Both the position numbers and the translations under genes were made by a program. From Metaruminococcus_A sp964607135 (lineage in GTDB: Bacteria; Bacillota; Clostridia; Oscillospirales; Ruminococcaceae): a stretch of DNA of 41,364 bases. The notes under the pieces were generated by a model. That model searched no databases. It had not been told where the DNA came from and saw only the letters and a program-made list of their open reading frames with translations. The DNA is taken from the NCBI GenBank assembly GCA_964607135.1, contig CAZSIV010000020.1:1-41364 (forward strand), given 5' to 3'. Position 1 is the stretch's first letter, and every line of letters begins with the position of its first letter. This document shows positions 24,987-31,546 of the stretch, one piece after another.

Positions 24987-26273
24987 ATGTTCAAATTAAA
25001 GGCGGGCGTTTTGATCGTCGTCTGTATTTTCTCTCTTTCTGTCCTGTTATCCGGCTGTAAACCGGTCGCTGCGGAGGCCGGCGCGTTCGGCGGCGTCTAT
25101 ACGCCGGAGGGGATGGGGGTGCAGCTGTCGGAGAATCTTTCGTCTGATTCCTCATCGGACAGCTCATCCGAAGAAAGTTCCGATTCTTCATCTGACGAAC
25201 CGCAGCCCGATCCGCCGGCTCCTGCGCCGGTGCAGCCGATCACCCAGCCCGTGCTCGAAGACCCGAAGTTTAAGCCCACCGAAGAGGATAAAAAGGAAGA
25301 TCCTCAAAAGGGCCAAAACCAGGGTGGAAACGGGATGGGCGGCGGCGGAACCATTGTCGTTCCGGACAATCCGCCGGACAGCTCTACATCCTCCGACAGC
25401 GAGCCTTCCAGCTCATCCGAGCCGTCTTCTGTGCCTTCGGATTCTTCTTCCGACTCCTCCGAATCGTCTTCTCCTGATTCATCCGGTTCGTCCGGTTCGT
25501 CCAGTTCTTCCACGCCGGCGCCAAATCCGCCTCAAAACGGCTGGTATGAAGCGAACGGAAAGAAATATTGTTATGTAAACGGGAAAAAGCTGACCGGTTG
25601 GCAGAATATCAACAACGTCGGGTACTGGTTCAACGGCAACGGCGAGCTTTCTTCCAGGATGGGAATCGACGTTTCCAAATGGAATGGGAAGATCGACTGG
25701 GCCAAGGTCAAGGCGGACGGAATCGATTTTGCCATCATCCGAGTTGGCGTCCGCGGATGCGTCACCGGTAAAATTGTCTACGATGAGCGGTTTGTAGAAA
25801 ATGTAAAGGGAGCGACTGCCAACGGGATTGAGGTCGGCGTCTACTTCTTCTCTCAGGCCATCAACGCAGAAGAGGGAAAACAGGAGGCGGAATGGACACT
25901 CAGCGCAATTCAGGGATACAACGTTACCGGGCCGGTCGTCATCGATTCGGAATCCGCCAGCTGGAATCCGTCGGCGGGTGATACCGAACCCCGTGGAAAC
26001 CGGATCACCCGAGAAGCGCGGACCGATTCGGTCGTCGCTTTCTGCGACACCGTCCGGGCTGCCGGCCGCAAGCCGATGATCTACGCCAATCAGGGCTGGT
26101 TTGAAAGACAGCTCGACCTTTCCAGGCTGACCAAATACGAAAAGTGGCTTGCCCGCTGGGCGCCGTCCGCCAATTGGAGCCAGCCCTTCACCATGTGGCA
26201 GAGCTGCTCCGACGGGAAGGTCAATGGCGTCAGCGGAAATGTAGACCGCAACGCCTGGAAAATCACAGGGTGA
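24987..26273 (+). CDS. GH25 muramidase lipoprotein with Ser-rich linkers and a wall-binding repeat
   Basis: A 428-residue surface lipoprotein. The signal peptide ends LLSGC. Two low-complexity Ser/Asp/Glu/Pro stretches (about residues 50-95 and 130-180) flank a Gly-rich segment. One glucan/choline-binding-type repeat follows (NGWYEANGKKYCYVNGKKLTG, then WQNINNVGYWFNGNG). The C-terminal GH25 domain starts GIDVSKWNGKIDWAKVKADG and includes the catalytic PVVIDSE (DxE), with YANQGWF and MWQSCSDGKV at the end. It would cleave peptidoglycan glycan strands from the outer membrane face. ATG 24987 follows CGGAGG. It is the second GH25 enzyme in the window, and the only one that is lipid-anchored. Confidence 0.94.
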   Translation: MFKLKAGVLIVVCIFSLSVLLSGCKPVAAEAGAFGGVYTPEGMGVQLSENLSSDSSSDSSSEESSDSSSDEPQPDPPAPAPVQPITQPVLEDPKFKPTEEDKKEDPQKGQNQGGNGMGGGGTIVVPDNPPDSSTSSDSEPSSSSEPSSVPSDSSSDSSESSSPDSSGSSGSSSSSTPAPNPPQNGWYEANGKKYCYVNGKKLTGWQNINNVGYWFNGNGELSSRMGIDVSKWNGKIDWAKVKADGIDFAIIRVGVRGCVTGKIVYDERFVENVKGATANGIEVGVYFFSQAINAEEGKQEAEWTLSAIQGYNVTGPVVIDSESASWNPSAGDTEPRGNRITREARTDSVVAFCDTVRAAGRKPMIYANQGWFERQLDLSRLTKYEKWLARWAPSANWSQPFTMWQSCSDGKVNGVSGNVDRNAWKITG

Positions 26274-26298
26274 CGTCCGCCGGGCGGACAGAATGAAT

Positions 26299-26336
26299 CA
26301 AGCGCTGTGTAAGCTTCGGCTTTCGCAGCGTTTTTC
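26299..26336 (+). terminator. Terminator of the GH25 lipoprotein gene
   Basis: A stem of AAGCGCTGTG and TAAGC against the complementary segment GCTTTCGCAGCG, with TTCG in the loop, is followed by TTTTT. Confidence 0.8.
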
Positions 26337-26342
26337 CTTTTA

Positions 26343-26645
26343 ACGCCTGTGCCCGGCAGGACGGAATGCTTCCGCCGTCAATACGCGATCCACAGGGCGG
26401 AGTGCCTCCGCTGGCAAACGCGATTCATAGATTGTTCTGAGATTAAGGCTAGCAGCCTGCGAGGCACGCCGGGTGTCCCCGGCTGGACAATCGCGATCCG
26501 CAGGCGGAGTAAACAGCAACGCCGGTATCCCGCGAGGTGCCTTTTCATATTTTTATCTTTGGCATCTCGCAGGATTACAATCTTGAGATCGGTAGAATGT
26601 CAGTGTGCGAAATTGGCCTGCCCGGGCACAAACCTCGCAGGATTG
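26343..26645 (-). repeat. Mosaic intergenic repeat, locus 6 (inverted)
   Basis: Read on the minus strand: a clear A module at about 26575-26620 (TTCGCACACTGACATTCTACC to TCCTGCGAG), a B-like module at about 26488-26540 (CGCGGGATACCGGCGTTGCTG, then GGATCGCGATTG), and decayed material containing ATCGCGTTTGCC towards 26390. It lies between the GH25 terminator and the terminator of the bactofilin gene. Confidence 0.8.
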
Positions 26646-26660
26646 CCGCCCAAAAAGAAG

Positions 26661-26713
26661 AAACGCAGCTTTACACCGTGAATCGATCCATACGGTGTAA
26701 CGCTGCGTTTTTG
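26661..26713. terminator. Bidirectional terminator next to the bactofilin gene
   Basis: AAACGCAGC-T-TTACACCGT pairs with ACGGTGTAA-C-GCTGCGTTT (two 9-bp helices with one internal mismatch), with flanking T-rich tracts on both strands (TTTTTGC on plus, TTCTTCTTTTTGG on minus). Confidence 0.85.
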
Positions 26714-26746
26714 CTTCATAATGAATTGGAGAAAAACCGATAAAAA

Positions 26747-27355
26747 TCAGAGCCGGTTGTCGTTCATGCTGAGGGGCGCCGGCTGCCGCGGGGGTTCGGC
26801 CGGTCTCGGCGGTTCGACGACGACAGCGGCGGGTCTCGGCGGCATCGGAGCCGGGGCGGGAGCCGGAACAGGCTCTTTCGGAGCGATCATGCTGCAGCTT
26901 CCGTTGAGCTTTCCGCCCTTTTCGATGTTGATCGCAAGGGCCTGGATATTTCCCTTTACGGTTCCGGTGGAGAAAAGGCTAAGCTGGGTATTGGCGACAA
27001 TATCGCCTTCGACACTCCCCAGAATTTCAATGGTCGACCCTTCCACCGGGCCGACGACGCTGCCCGTTTTGGCGATGGTCAATTTACCGTCCAGCTTGAT
27101 GTCGCCGATGACGTCGCCTTTGATCAGGACGTTGCCCGACCCGGAAATCGTACCCTTGAGGACGATCCCCTCCGCAAGAACTGTTGCCGTGGTATTTACA
27201 CTGTCCGTCATAGCTGTTGATGGCGCTTTCGGAGAGTCCTGCTGCTTTGCTTCCGCCTGCGCAGTCTCTGCCTGATTGCTCCAGTTACCCCCTTCTTCTT
27301 TTTCTTCGGTCTCGATGTCCTTTATCATGTCATTAAATTTCTTCATAAACGCCAT
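26747..27355 (-). CDS. Bactofilin (polymer-forming cytoskeletal protein)
   Basis: A 202-residue bactofilin. The central beta-helix (about residues 55-155) shows short GxI/GxV repeats (TVLAEGIVLKGTISGSGNVL; VIGDIKLDGKLTIAKTGSVV; VEGDIVANTQLSLFSTGTVK). The acidic N-terminal tail and the Pro/Ala-rich C-terminal tail (PVPAPAPAPMPPRPA) are typical disordered ends. Bactofilins self-assemble into nucleotide-independent filaments at the membrane and often position cell-wall enzymes; two muramidases and a carboxypeptidase are encoded in this window. Start 27355 (MAFMKKFND) follows GGGAGG by nine bases. Confidence 0.95.
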   Translation of the reverse strand: MAFMKKFNDMIKDIETEEKEEGGNWSNQAETAQAEAKQQDSPKAPSTAMTDSVNTTATVLAEGIVLKGTISGSGNVLIKGDVIGDIKLDGKLTIAKTGSVVGPVEGSTIEILGSVEGDIVANTQLSLFSTGTVKGNIQALAINIEKGGKLNGSCSMIAPKEPVPAPAPAPMPPRPAAVVVEPPRPAEPPRQPAPLSMNDNRL

Positions 27356-27504
27356 TCTCTCTACCTCCCTATCTTGTAGTTTATCACGAGCCGATGCCCG
27401 TCGGACAGACCGGCTCCGTCCGAAACCCAATTCCCCGCGGGAGAAAAAACCACGTGGAACACGGCTTGAACCGCCACAAAATCTGTATTTTATCCATCAA
27501 AAAT

Positions 27505-27533
27505 ATTATATTCTCTCGGCCGGAATTTTTCAA
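27505..27533 (-). promoter_or_regulatory. Promoter of the bactofilin gene
   Basis: Minus-strand TTGAAA (27528-27533), 17-bp spacer, TATAAT (27505-27510), about 150 bp before the start codon. Confidence 0.8.
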
Positions 27534-27602
27534 GAGGGTTTTTGCGGTATCCTGAAATTTTGTTAAAATGCATTCTGCTTCTTTCCGAAAAAGAATCGGC
27601 CG

Positions 27603-28136
27603 TTACAGCACACACTCCAGCTGGCAGTCGAACGGTTCCTTTTCGACGTGCCCCGCATGGTAAAGCTCTGCTTCGACACAGCCCATCGCCTTGTAAAAAG
27701 CCTGGCTTTCCACCGCGGAATGGGCGGAAATATACAGCTTTTTCGCCCCTTTTTCCTTTGCCCATCTTTTTGCCGCGAGAAAGAGCGACCGGCCGATCCC
27801 CATCTTTCGTATCTCCTCGGACACATGGAGGCTCGAGAGGTCGAGATACCGATGCGCGCCGCCGAAAAGCTCCGCCTCCACCGAGACGAAGCCTTTCAAG
27901 CTGCCGCCGCAAAACGCCGCATGGACGAACCCGCCTGTTTGAAGGGTGCGCTTCAGGCAGGCGAGCAGCGTTTGATAATCCTTCTCCGACCAGTCGTCGA
28001 TAAACGGGTCTTTTTTTACGACCCAGTCTCCGCCCTCCCTGCGCCAGCAGTCGGTGACGACCTGGCGGCGGACAAAGCCTTTGAATAAATCCCGGCTGAG
28101 TTCCCGCTCACACAGATCCCTGTATTGTACCGTCAT
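27603..28136 (-). CDS. GNAT-family N-acetyltransferase
   Basis: A 177-residue acetyl-CoA-dependent acetyltransferase. The GNAT core is visible: a beta strand GFVSVEAELFGG, then YLDLSSLHVSEEIRKMGIGRSL, where RKMGIG is the acetyl-CoA pyrophosphate loop, and a C-terminal KKLYISAHSAVESQAFYKAMG motif B. The acceptor is unknown. Start 28136 has GGCAGGTGAAT upstream. It lies 33 bp downstream of the small-protein genes and could share their transcript. Confidence 0.9.
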   Translation of the reverse strand: MTVQYRDLCERELSRDLFKGFVRRQVVTDCWRREGGDWVVKKDPFIDDWSEKDYQTLLACLKRTLQTGGFVHAAFCGGSLKGFVSVEAELFGGAHRYLDLSSLHVSEEIRKMGIGRSLFLAAKRWAKEKGAKKLYISAHSAVESQAFYKAMGCVEAELYHAGHVEKEPFDCQLECVL

Positions 28137-28169
28137 TCAGTTATTCACCTGCCCTTTGGGAACGGCTTT

Positions 28170-28490
28170 CTAAACCGTTCTGTCTAATACTTCCACTTCG
28201 GTAATGACATCGCGCAGACGGTCGTTTCCGACCATGTACTCGAGTACCTCGTCGGCTGTATCACACCATTTATCTGTTTTTTGATAGTCTTCGATCAGAA
28301 GTTGTGAAATCAAAATTTGTATGGGTGACGTCGGCGTTTTCTGCAAACGGGAAAACACTCCATAGTGCTTTCCTTTCCAAACAAATTCTATTTCCCCTCC
28401 CCAGCGAATGCAATTTTTGAAATCGCTGATCGACACAAAGCGGCCATGGTTGTCATCCTTGAGAATAATTGGTTCACTCATTGTTTTCAT
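28170..28490 (-). CDS. Immunity-like small protein, paralogue 3
   Basis: A 106-residue protein: MKTMSEPIILKDDNHGRFVS, then ISDFKNCIRWGGEIEFVWKGK and KWCDTADEVLEYMVGNDRLR. The same module forms the C-terminus of the DUF4417 fusion (28829-29149) and the neighbouring gene at 28498. The ISDFK-x6-GGEI/VEFxxxGK and DEVLEYxxxxxRLRD pattern resembles small immunity-type proteins encoded beside polymorphic-toxin C-terminal modules; this is an analogy from pattern, not a proven function. Its last ~85 bp are nearly identical in DNA to those of paralogue 2, pointing to recent duplication or gene conversion. Start 28490 follows AAGGGGGCA, as in the sister genes. Confidence 0.8.
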   Translation of the reverse strand: MKTMSEPIILKDDNHGRFVSISDFKNCIRWGGEIEFVWKGKHYGVFSRLQKTPTSPIQILISQLLIEDYQKTDKWCDTADEVLEYMVGNDRLRDVITEVEVLDRTV

Positions 28491-28497
28491 TGCCCCC

Positions 28498-28821
28498 TTA
28501 AAACAACCTAAATATTACTTCCACCTTGGTAATGACATCGCGCAGACGGTCGTTTCCGACCATGTACTCGAGTACCTCGTCAGCGGTATCACACCATTTT
28601 TCCGTACGGGCGTTTATTTCTGTGGAGCCCGCCTGAGCAATCACCATCCGGGGCTTCTCATCGGGTGTTGAAGAAAGACAGCCAAAGCAACAGTACTCTA
28701 TTCCATCCCATTTGAATTGTACTTCACATCCACGATTCATACACCACTTAAAGTCGCTGATTGATACGAAGCGATACTCGCTATCGTCTGTGGTTATAAT
28801 CGGGTTACTCATCGATTTCAT
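28498..28821 (-). CDS. Immunity-like small protein, paralogue 2
   Basis: A 107-residue homologue of the module in the adjacent genes (MKSMSNPIITTDDSEYRFVS; ISDFKWCMNRGCEVQFKWDG; KWCDTADEVLEYMVGNDRLR). It is a mosaic: its 5' part matches the fused copy at 28829-29149 almost base for base, its 3' part matches paralogue 3, and the middle (CCFGCLSSTPDEKPRMVIAQ) is unique and Cys-rich. A variable centre between conserved ends fits diversification of a binding surface. GAAAGGCA precedes ATG 28821. Function is inferred only from context. Confidence 0.8.
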   Translation of the reverse strand: MKSMSNPIITTDDSEYRFVSISDFKWCMNRGCEVQFKWDGIEYCCFGCLSSTPDEKPRMVIAQAGSTEINARTEKWCDTADEVLEYMVGNDRLRDVITKVEVIFRLF

Positions 28822-28828
28822 TGCCTTT

Positions 28829-29149
28829 CTAAATCGTTCGCTCTACAACACGAACTGTTGTAATAATGTCGCGCAGCCGGACGCCGTCAATCACATACTC
28901 TAAAACTTCGTCGGCGGTGTCACACCATTTTTCACTTTCTTCCGGATTTTCAACACAAACTTCTGAAATTAACATTTGTATAGGAGAACTTGGAGTTTTT
29001 CGTAATTTTGAACAAATTCCAAAAGTTTTTCCATTATATAAAAATTGGACTTCGCCGCCGCAGTGCATACACCACTTAAAGTCACTGATTGATACGAAGC
29101 GATACTCGCTATCGTCTGTGGTTATAATCGGGTTGCTCATTGTTTTCAT
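28829..29149 (-). CDS. Possible internal translation start: immunity-like domain alone
   Basis: Inside the DUF4417 fusion gene, in frame, AAGGAGG sits just upstream of ATG 29149 and 11 bases before ATG 29140 (MKTMSNPII, then MSNPII). Starting there yields a protein of 106 residues (or 103), the same length as the two downstream paralogues, whose starts have the same GCAATGAAA context. This suggests the domain may also be made as a separate protein, or was separate before the upstream stop codon was lost. Confidence 0.45.
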   Translation of the reverse strand: MKTMSNPIITTDDSEYRFVSISDFKWCMHCGGEVQFLYNGKTFGICSKLRKTPSSPIQMLISEVCVENPEESEKWCDTADEVLEYVIDGVRLRDIITTVRVVERTI

Positions 29150-30217
29150 TGCCTCCTTAAAGCATTTGAATTCGGGAATGTTTCCGTCCGGATAGTTGAT
29201 AGGTTCGCTGGGATCAGGATATCCGTGATCCCAATTAATACTGTGGTCATGGGGATCGGTATGTCCTGTATGGGCTCTGTTATGATCGGTATGGTGACGT
29301 TCCGCGATCGCCCTGCCGTCATCGCCTATTTTGGTTTCATATCGTTCCCCCTTTGGGGTAAAGTACTCTTTTATCTCCCCTGGGTTTCCTAAAAACCGCT
29401 CATCTGCCGCCTTTGCCGGCTTCCATCCTCCGCCGTAGGCACTCCCCGACCCCTTTTGACTCGGCTCCCAGCCACACATCACATAGCCCGTTTTGAAGAT
29501 GACCTTCCCGTCTTCCGGCGCCGCGCTCAAACGCACCCCGGCATCGCCCAGCAGCGGCTCGTCGTTCAAATGCCGCCAGGAGCTCCGTTCATAGTCGACG
29601 AAGACGAGGTCGCCCGCCATCTCCGGAAAGGGCTCGTTATAGCAGACGACCTTTTCCGGCTCGATCCGGCGGAGCATCTCGTTGTAGCCCTTCATGAAAA
29701 ACTCTTTCTGGTCGCTGTGGTTGCCGTGGGCGGAGACCATGTAGGTCGAAACCGCGACCGCGCTCCCTTTTTCGATTCCGTCGAAGCAGAAATCGAAGGT
29801 GGATTCATCCCCCCAGCTGACCGTCGGGATCACCCGCAGCCCCTTTGAGACGAAATAGGCCCCGCACCAGCGGTTGCGGAAGGTGTTGTAGAGCTGGAGC
29901 ACCGGCGCCATCTCCAGGTACATGCTGAAATTCGGGGTCAGCACCGCGCGGTACCGCCGGAGCTTCTCGAGGTCGGCGTCGGGGTTCTTCCAGACCCGCT
30001 CGAATTTGTAATCGTACAGAAAAAAGTGAACCATCCGGCCGAGATGGCGCTGATCCTCCAGCCGGATTTTATCAAACCCGATCAGCAGAAGATCGTCGAA
30101 ATCCCCCTCCTGCGGCTGAAATCTCGGAACGACGGGAATTTTATGCCTCCCGCCGCCTTCGAACTGATTCCGCAGGAAAAGCGGGCTCGTCCGGTATTTG
30201 TAATTTTCCTCTGTCAT
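28829..30217 (-). CDS. DUF4417 protein fused to a toxin-like HxDH module and an immunity-like domain
   Basis: A 462-residue three-part protein. Residues 25 to about 220 match the DUF4417 pattern (RYRAVLTPNFSMY; LYNTFRNRWCGAYF; GLRVIPTVSWGDE; VSTYMVSAHGN; YNEPFPEM). Residues ~250-350 begin GSGSAYGGGWKP and carry GEIKEYFTPKGERYETKIGD, ERHHTDHNRAHTGHTDPHDH and PINYPDGNIPEFK, a His/Asp-rich module similar to C-terminal segments of some polymorphic toxins. Residues ~357-462 are the 106-residue module also encoded alone at 28170 and 28498. ATG 30217 has GGAGG touching it, so spacing is unusually short. The activity is unknown; nuclease-like chemistry is a guess from the His-rich motif. Confidence 0.8.
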   Translation of the reverse strand: MTEENYKYRTSPLFLRNQFEGGGRHKIPVVPRFQPQEGDFDDLLLIGFDKIRLEDQRHLGRMVHFFLYDYKFERVWKNPDADLEKLRRYRAVLTPNFSMYLEMAPVLQLYNTFRNRWCGAYFVSKGLRVIPTVSWGDESTFDFCFDGIEKGSAVAVSTYMVSAHGNHSDQKEFFMKGYNEMLRRIEPEKVVCYNEPFPEMAGDLVFVDYERSSWRHLNDEPLLGDAGVRLSAAPEDGKVIFKTGYVMCGWEPSQKGSGSAYGGGWKPAKAADERFLGNPGEIKEYFTPKGERYETKIGDDGRAIAERHHTDHNRAHTGHTDPHDHSINWDHGYPDPSEPINYPDGNIPEFKCFKEAMKTMSNPIITTDDSEYRFVSISDFKWCMHCGGEVQFLYNGKTFGICSKLRKTPSSPIQMLISEVCVENPEESEKWCDTADEVLEYVIDGVRLRDIITTVRVVERTI

Positions 30218-30283
30218 CCTCCATCGTCTCCTGTTTTATGATAAGGGCCGAAAAACCCTTCCATCAATGGGACGATGAAGGCA

Positions 30284-30311
30284 AAAAGTTGCACGGGGCC
30301 GTGCAACTTTT
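30284..30311 (-). terminator. Perfect 13-bp hairpin with T-tract
   Basis: AAAAGTTGCACGG and its complement are separated by two bases; on the minus strand it runs into TTTTTGCC. It can terminate transcripts of the flavodoxin gene ending at 30498, but it also lies between the promoter at 30426-30454 and the DUF4417 gene. Confidence 0.85.
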
Positions 30312-30425
30312 CGAAACGAGAGGCAAATTTTTTATAAAACGGTTCCTGACGCCCGGAATCGAAGCGCAGATATCCGCAGCTTCAGGGTGCGGGAAGTCCT
30401 GATGGAACGCGATTAACTTACTGTA

Positions 30426-30454
30426 ATTATAAGTAGTTTTTGCGAAAAAATCAA
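30426..30454 (-). promoter_or_regulatory. Promoter upstream of the DUF4417 gene
   Basis: Minus-strand TTGATT (30449-30454), 17-bp spacer, TATAAT (30426-30431). The leader would be about 200 nt and would include the perfect hairpin at 30284-30311. Confidence 0.7.
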
Positions 30455-30497
30455 TATTTCCGATAAATTTCCCAGTGCTTTTGCAAAAGCCGCTGCG

Positions 30498-31190
30498 TTA
30501 TCCCTTCCAGGGGCGCTTTTTCCCATCCCAGCCTTTTTCTTTCCAGTAGGAGACATCCGCCTCGTTCCAGCCCCTTTTCTGGATCATGCGGACGATGTTG
30601 AAAAACGCTTTCGTTTTAAAGGACGGCTTCACACGCCCTTGTCTTTTCGCGATCTTCCGCTCCAGTGCGGTGGTTTTTCGCTCTACCCGCTGTTTTTTCT
30701 TTTCGCTCACCCGCTCCCAGGAGGTTTCCGCGACGGCGAGGCCGTACCGGTAGGTTCTCGCAATTCCCCAGAAGAAGGCGCTGTCCGCCATGTCCTTATT
30801 GGTGCTCTTCATCCCCGCGCCGGCGGCGGTGGAAATGCAGACCGCCTGCTTTGAAAACATCGCTTCCTCCGGGCGGTGCACCATCCACCGGTAGCCGAAG
30901 TGGTCGAGGAACGCCTTCATCGCGCCGGTGGCGTGGTAGACGTAGACCGGGCTCGCCAAGATAATCACGTCTGCGCCGTCCAGCGCTTCGACGATGGGGG
31001 AAAGCCGTTCGCGATGCGGGCACTTGGTTTCGGATTCCACAAAGCAGGCGGTACAGCCGGTGCAGAAGGAATCAAAATCCCGCGGGAGGAAAAACTCGGT
31101 GAGCTCCCCGCCCAGCTTTTCCGCCAGCATCCGCGCAATATGATAGGTCGAGCCTCTGTGGTTCTGCCCATAGATGGCTGTAATTTTCAT
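30498..31190 (-). CDS. Flavodoxin-family NAD(P)H-dependent oxidoreductase
   Basis: A 230-residue FMN-binding reductase. The N-terminal MKITAIYGQNHRGSTYHIAR phosphate-binding loop and the ADVIILASPVYVYHATGAMK segment are typical of flavodoxin-fold NADPH:FMN reductases. A CTGCTACFVESETKCPH motif at residues ~43-59 has four cysteines, common in the clostridial/archaeal iron-sulfur flavoprotein type; whether a cluster is bound is uncertain. A basic C-terminal extension (KKKQRVERKTTALERKIAKR) is unusual. Start 31190 follows GAAGGAGGAACC. Confidence 0.9.
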   Translation of the reverse strand: MKITAIYGQNHRGSTYHIARMLAEKLGGELTEFFLPRDFDSFCTGCTACFVESETKCPHRERLSPIVEALDGADVIILASPVYVYHATGAMKAFLDHFGYRWMVHRPEEAMFSKQAVCISTAAGAGMKSTNKDMADSAFFWGIARTYRYGLAVAETSWERVSEKKKQRVERKTTALERKIAKRQGRVKPSFKTKAFFNIVRMIQKRGWNEADVSYWKEKGWDGKKRPWKG

Positions 31191-31204
31191 ATGGTTCCTC
31201 CTTC

Positions 31205-31546
31205 GGAGCACGCCCGTGCCCGGACCGGGCAGGGTACCCCTGCTGGCAATTCGCAGCCCGTGGCCGGGCAGGCCAATTTCGCACACTGACATTTTACCGA
31301 TCTTTCAGTAATCGTCCTGCGAGGCACGTTGTACAAAAGATGGCCTCGCGGGGCGGGGAACCCCCGCTGGCAATTTCGCACCCTGACATTTTACTAATTT
31401 TCTGGTTTTTGACCTGCGGACACCCAAAACAAATTGATACAACGCGTCTCGCAGGTCAAAAATCTTGAGATCGGAAACTCGTTCGAGTGCGAATTGTCAG
31501 GTCTGGCCACAGACCGCGTCTGCCCTGCCTGGGCACAGGCCCGCGG
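31205..31546. repeat. Mosaic intergenic repeat, locus 7 (two direct and one inverted A module, fold-back)
   Basis: Plus-oriented A modules lie at about 31272-31325 and 31370-31424. A third copy in the opposite orientation follows at about 31440-31500. The facing copies share TTTTTGACCTGCG, so the segment 31370-31500 can fold on itself. The distal end, with CTGCCTGGGCACAGGCCCGC (31524-31543), extends into the coding frame of the serine hydrolase gene, whose stop codon (31497-31499) lies inside the repeat. Confidence 0.85.

Noticed and set aside
31205..31546. Repeat loci considered as integron attC sites because of the GTTGTAC/GTACAAC words
   Set aside because: The flanking core sites and the cassette-like gene order of integrons are not seen, and no integrase gene is present.
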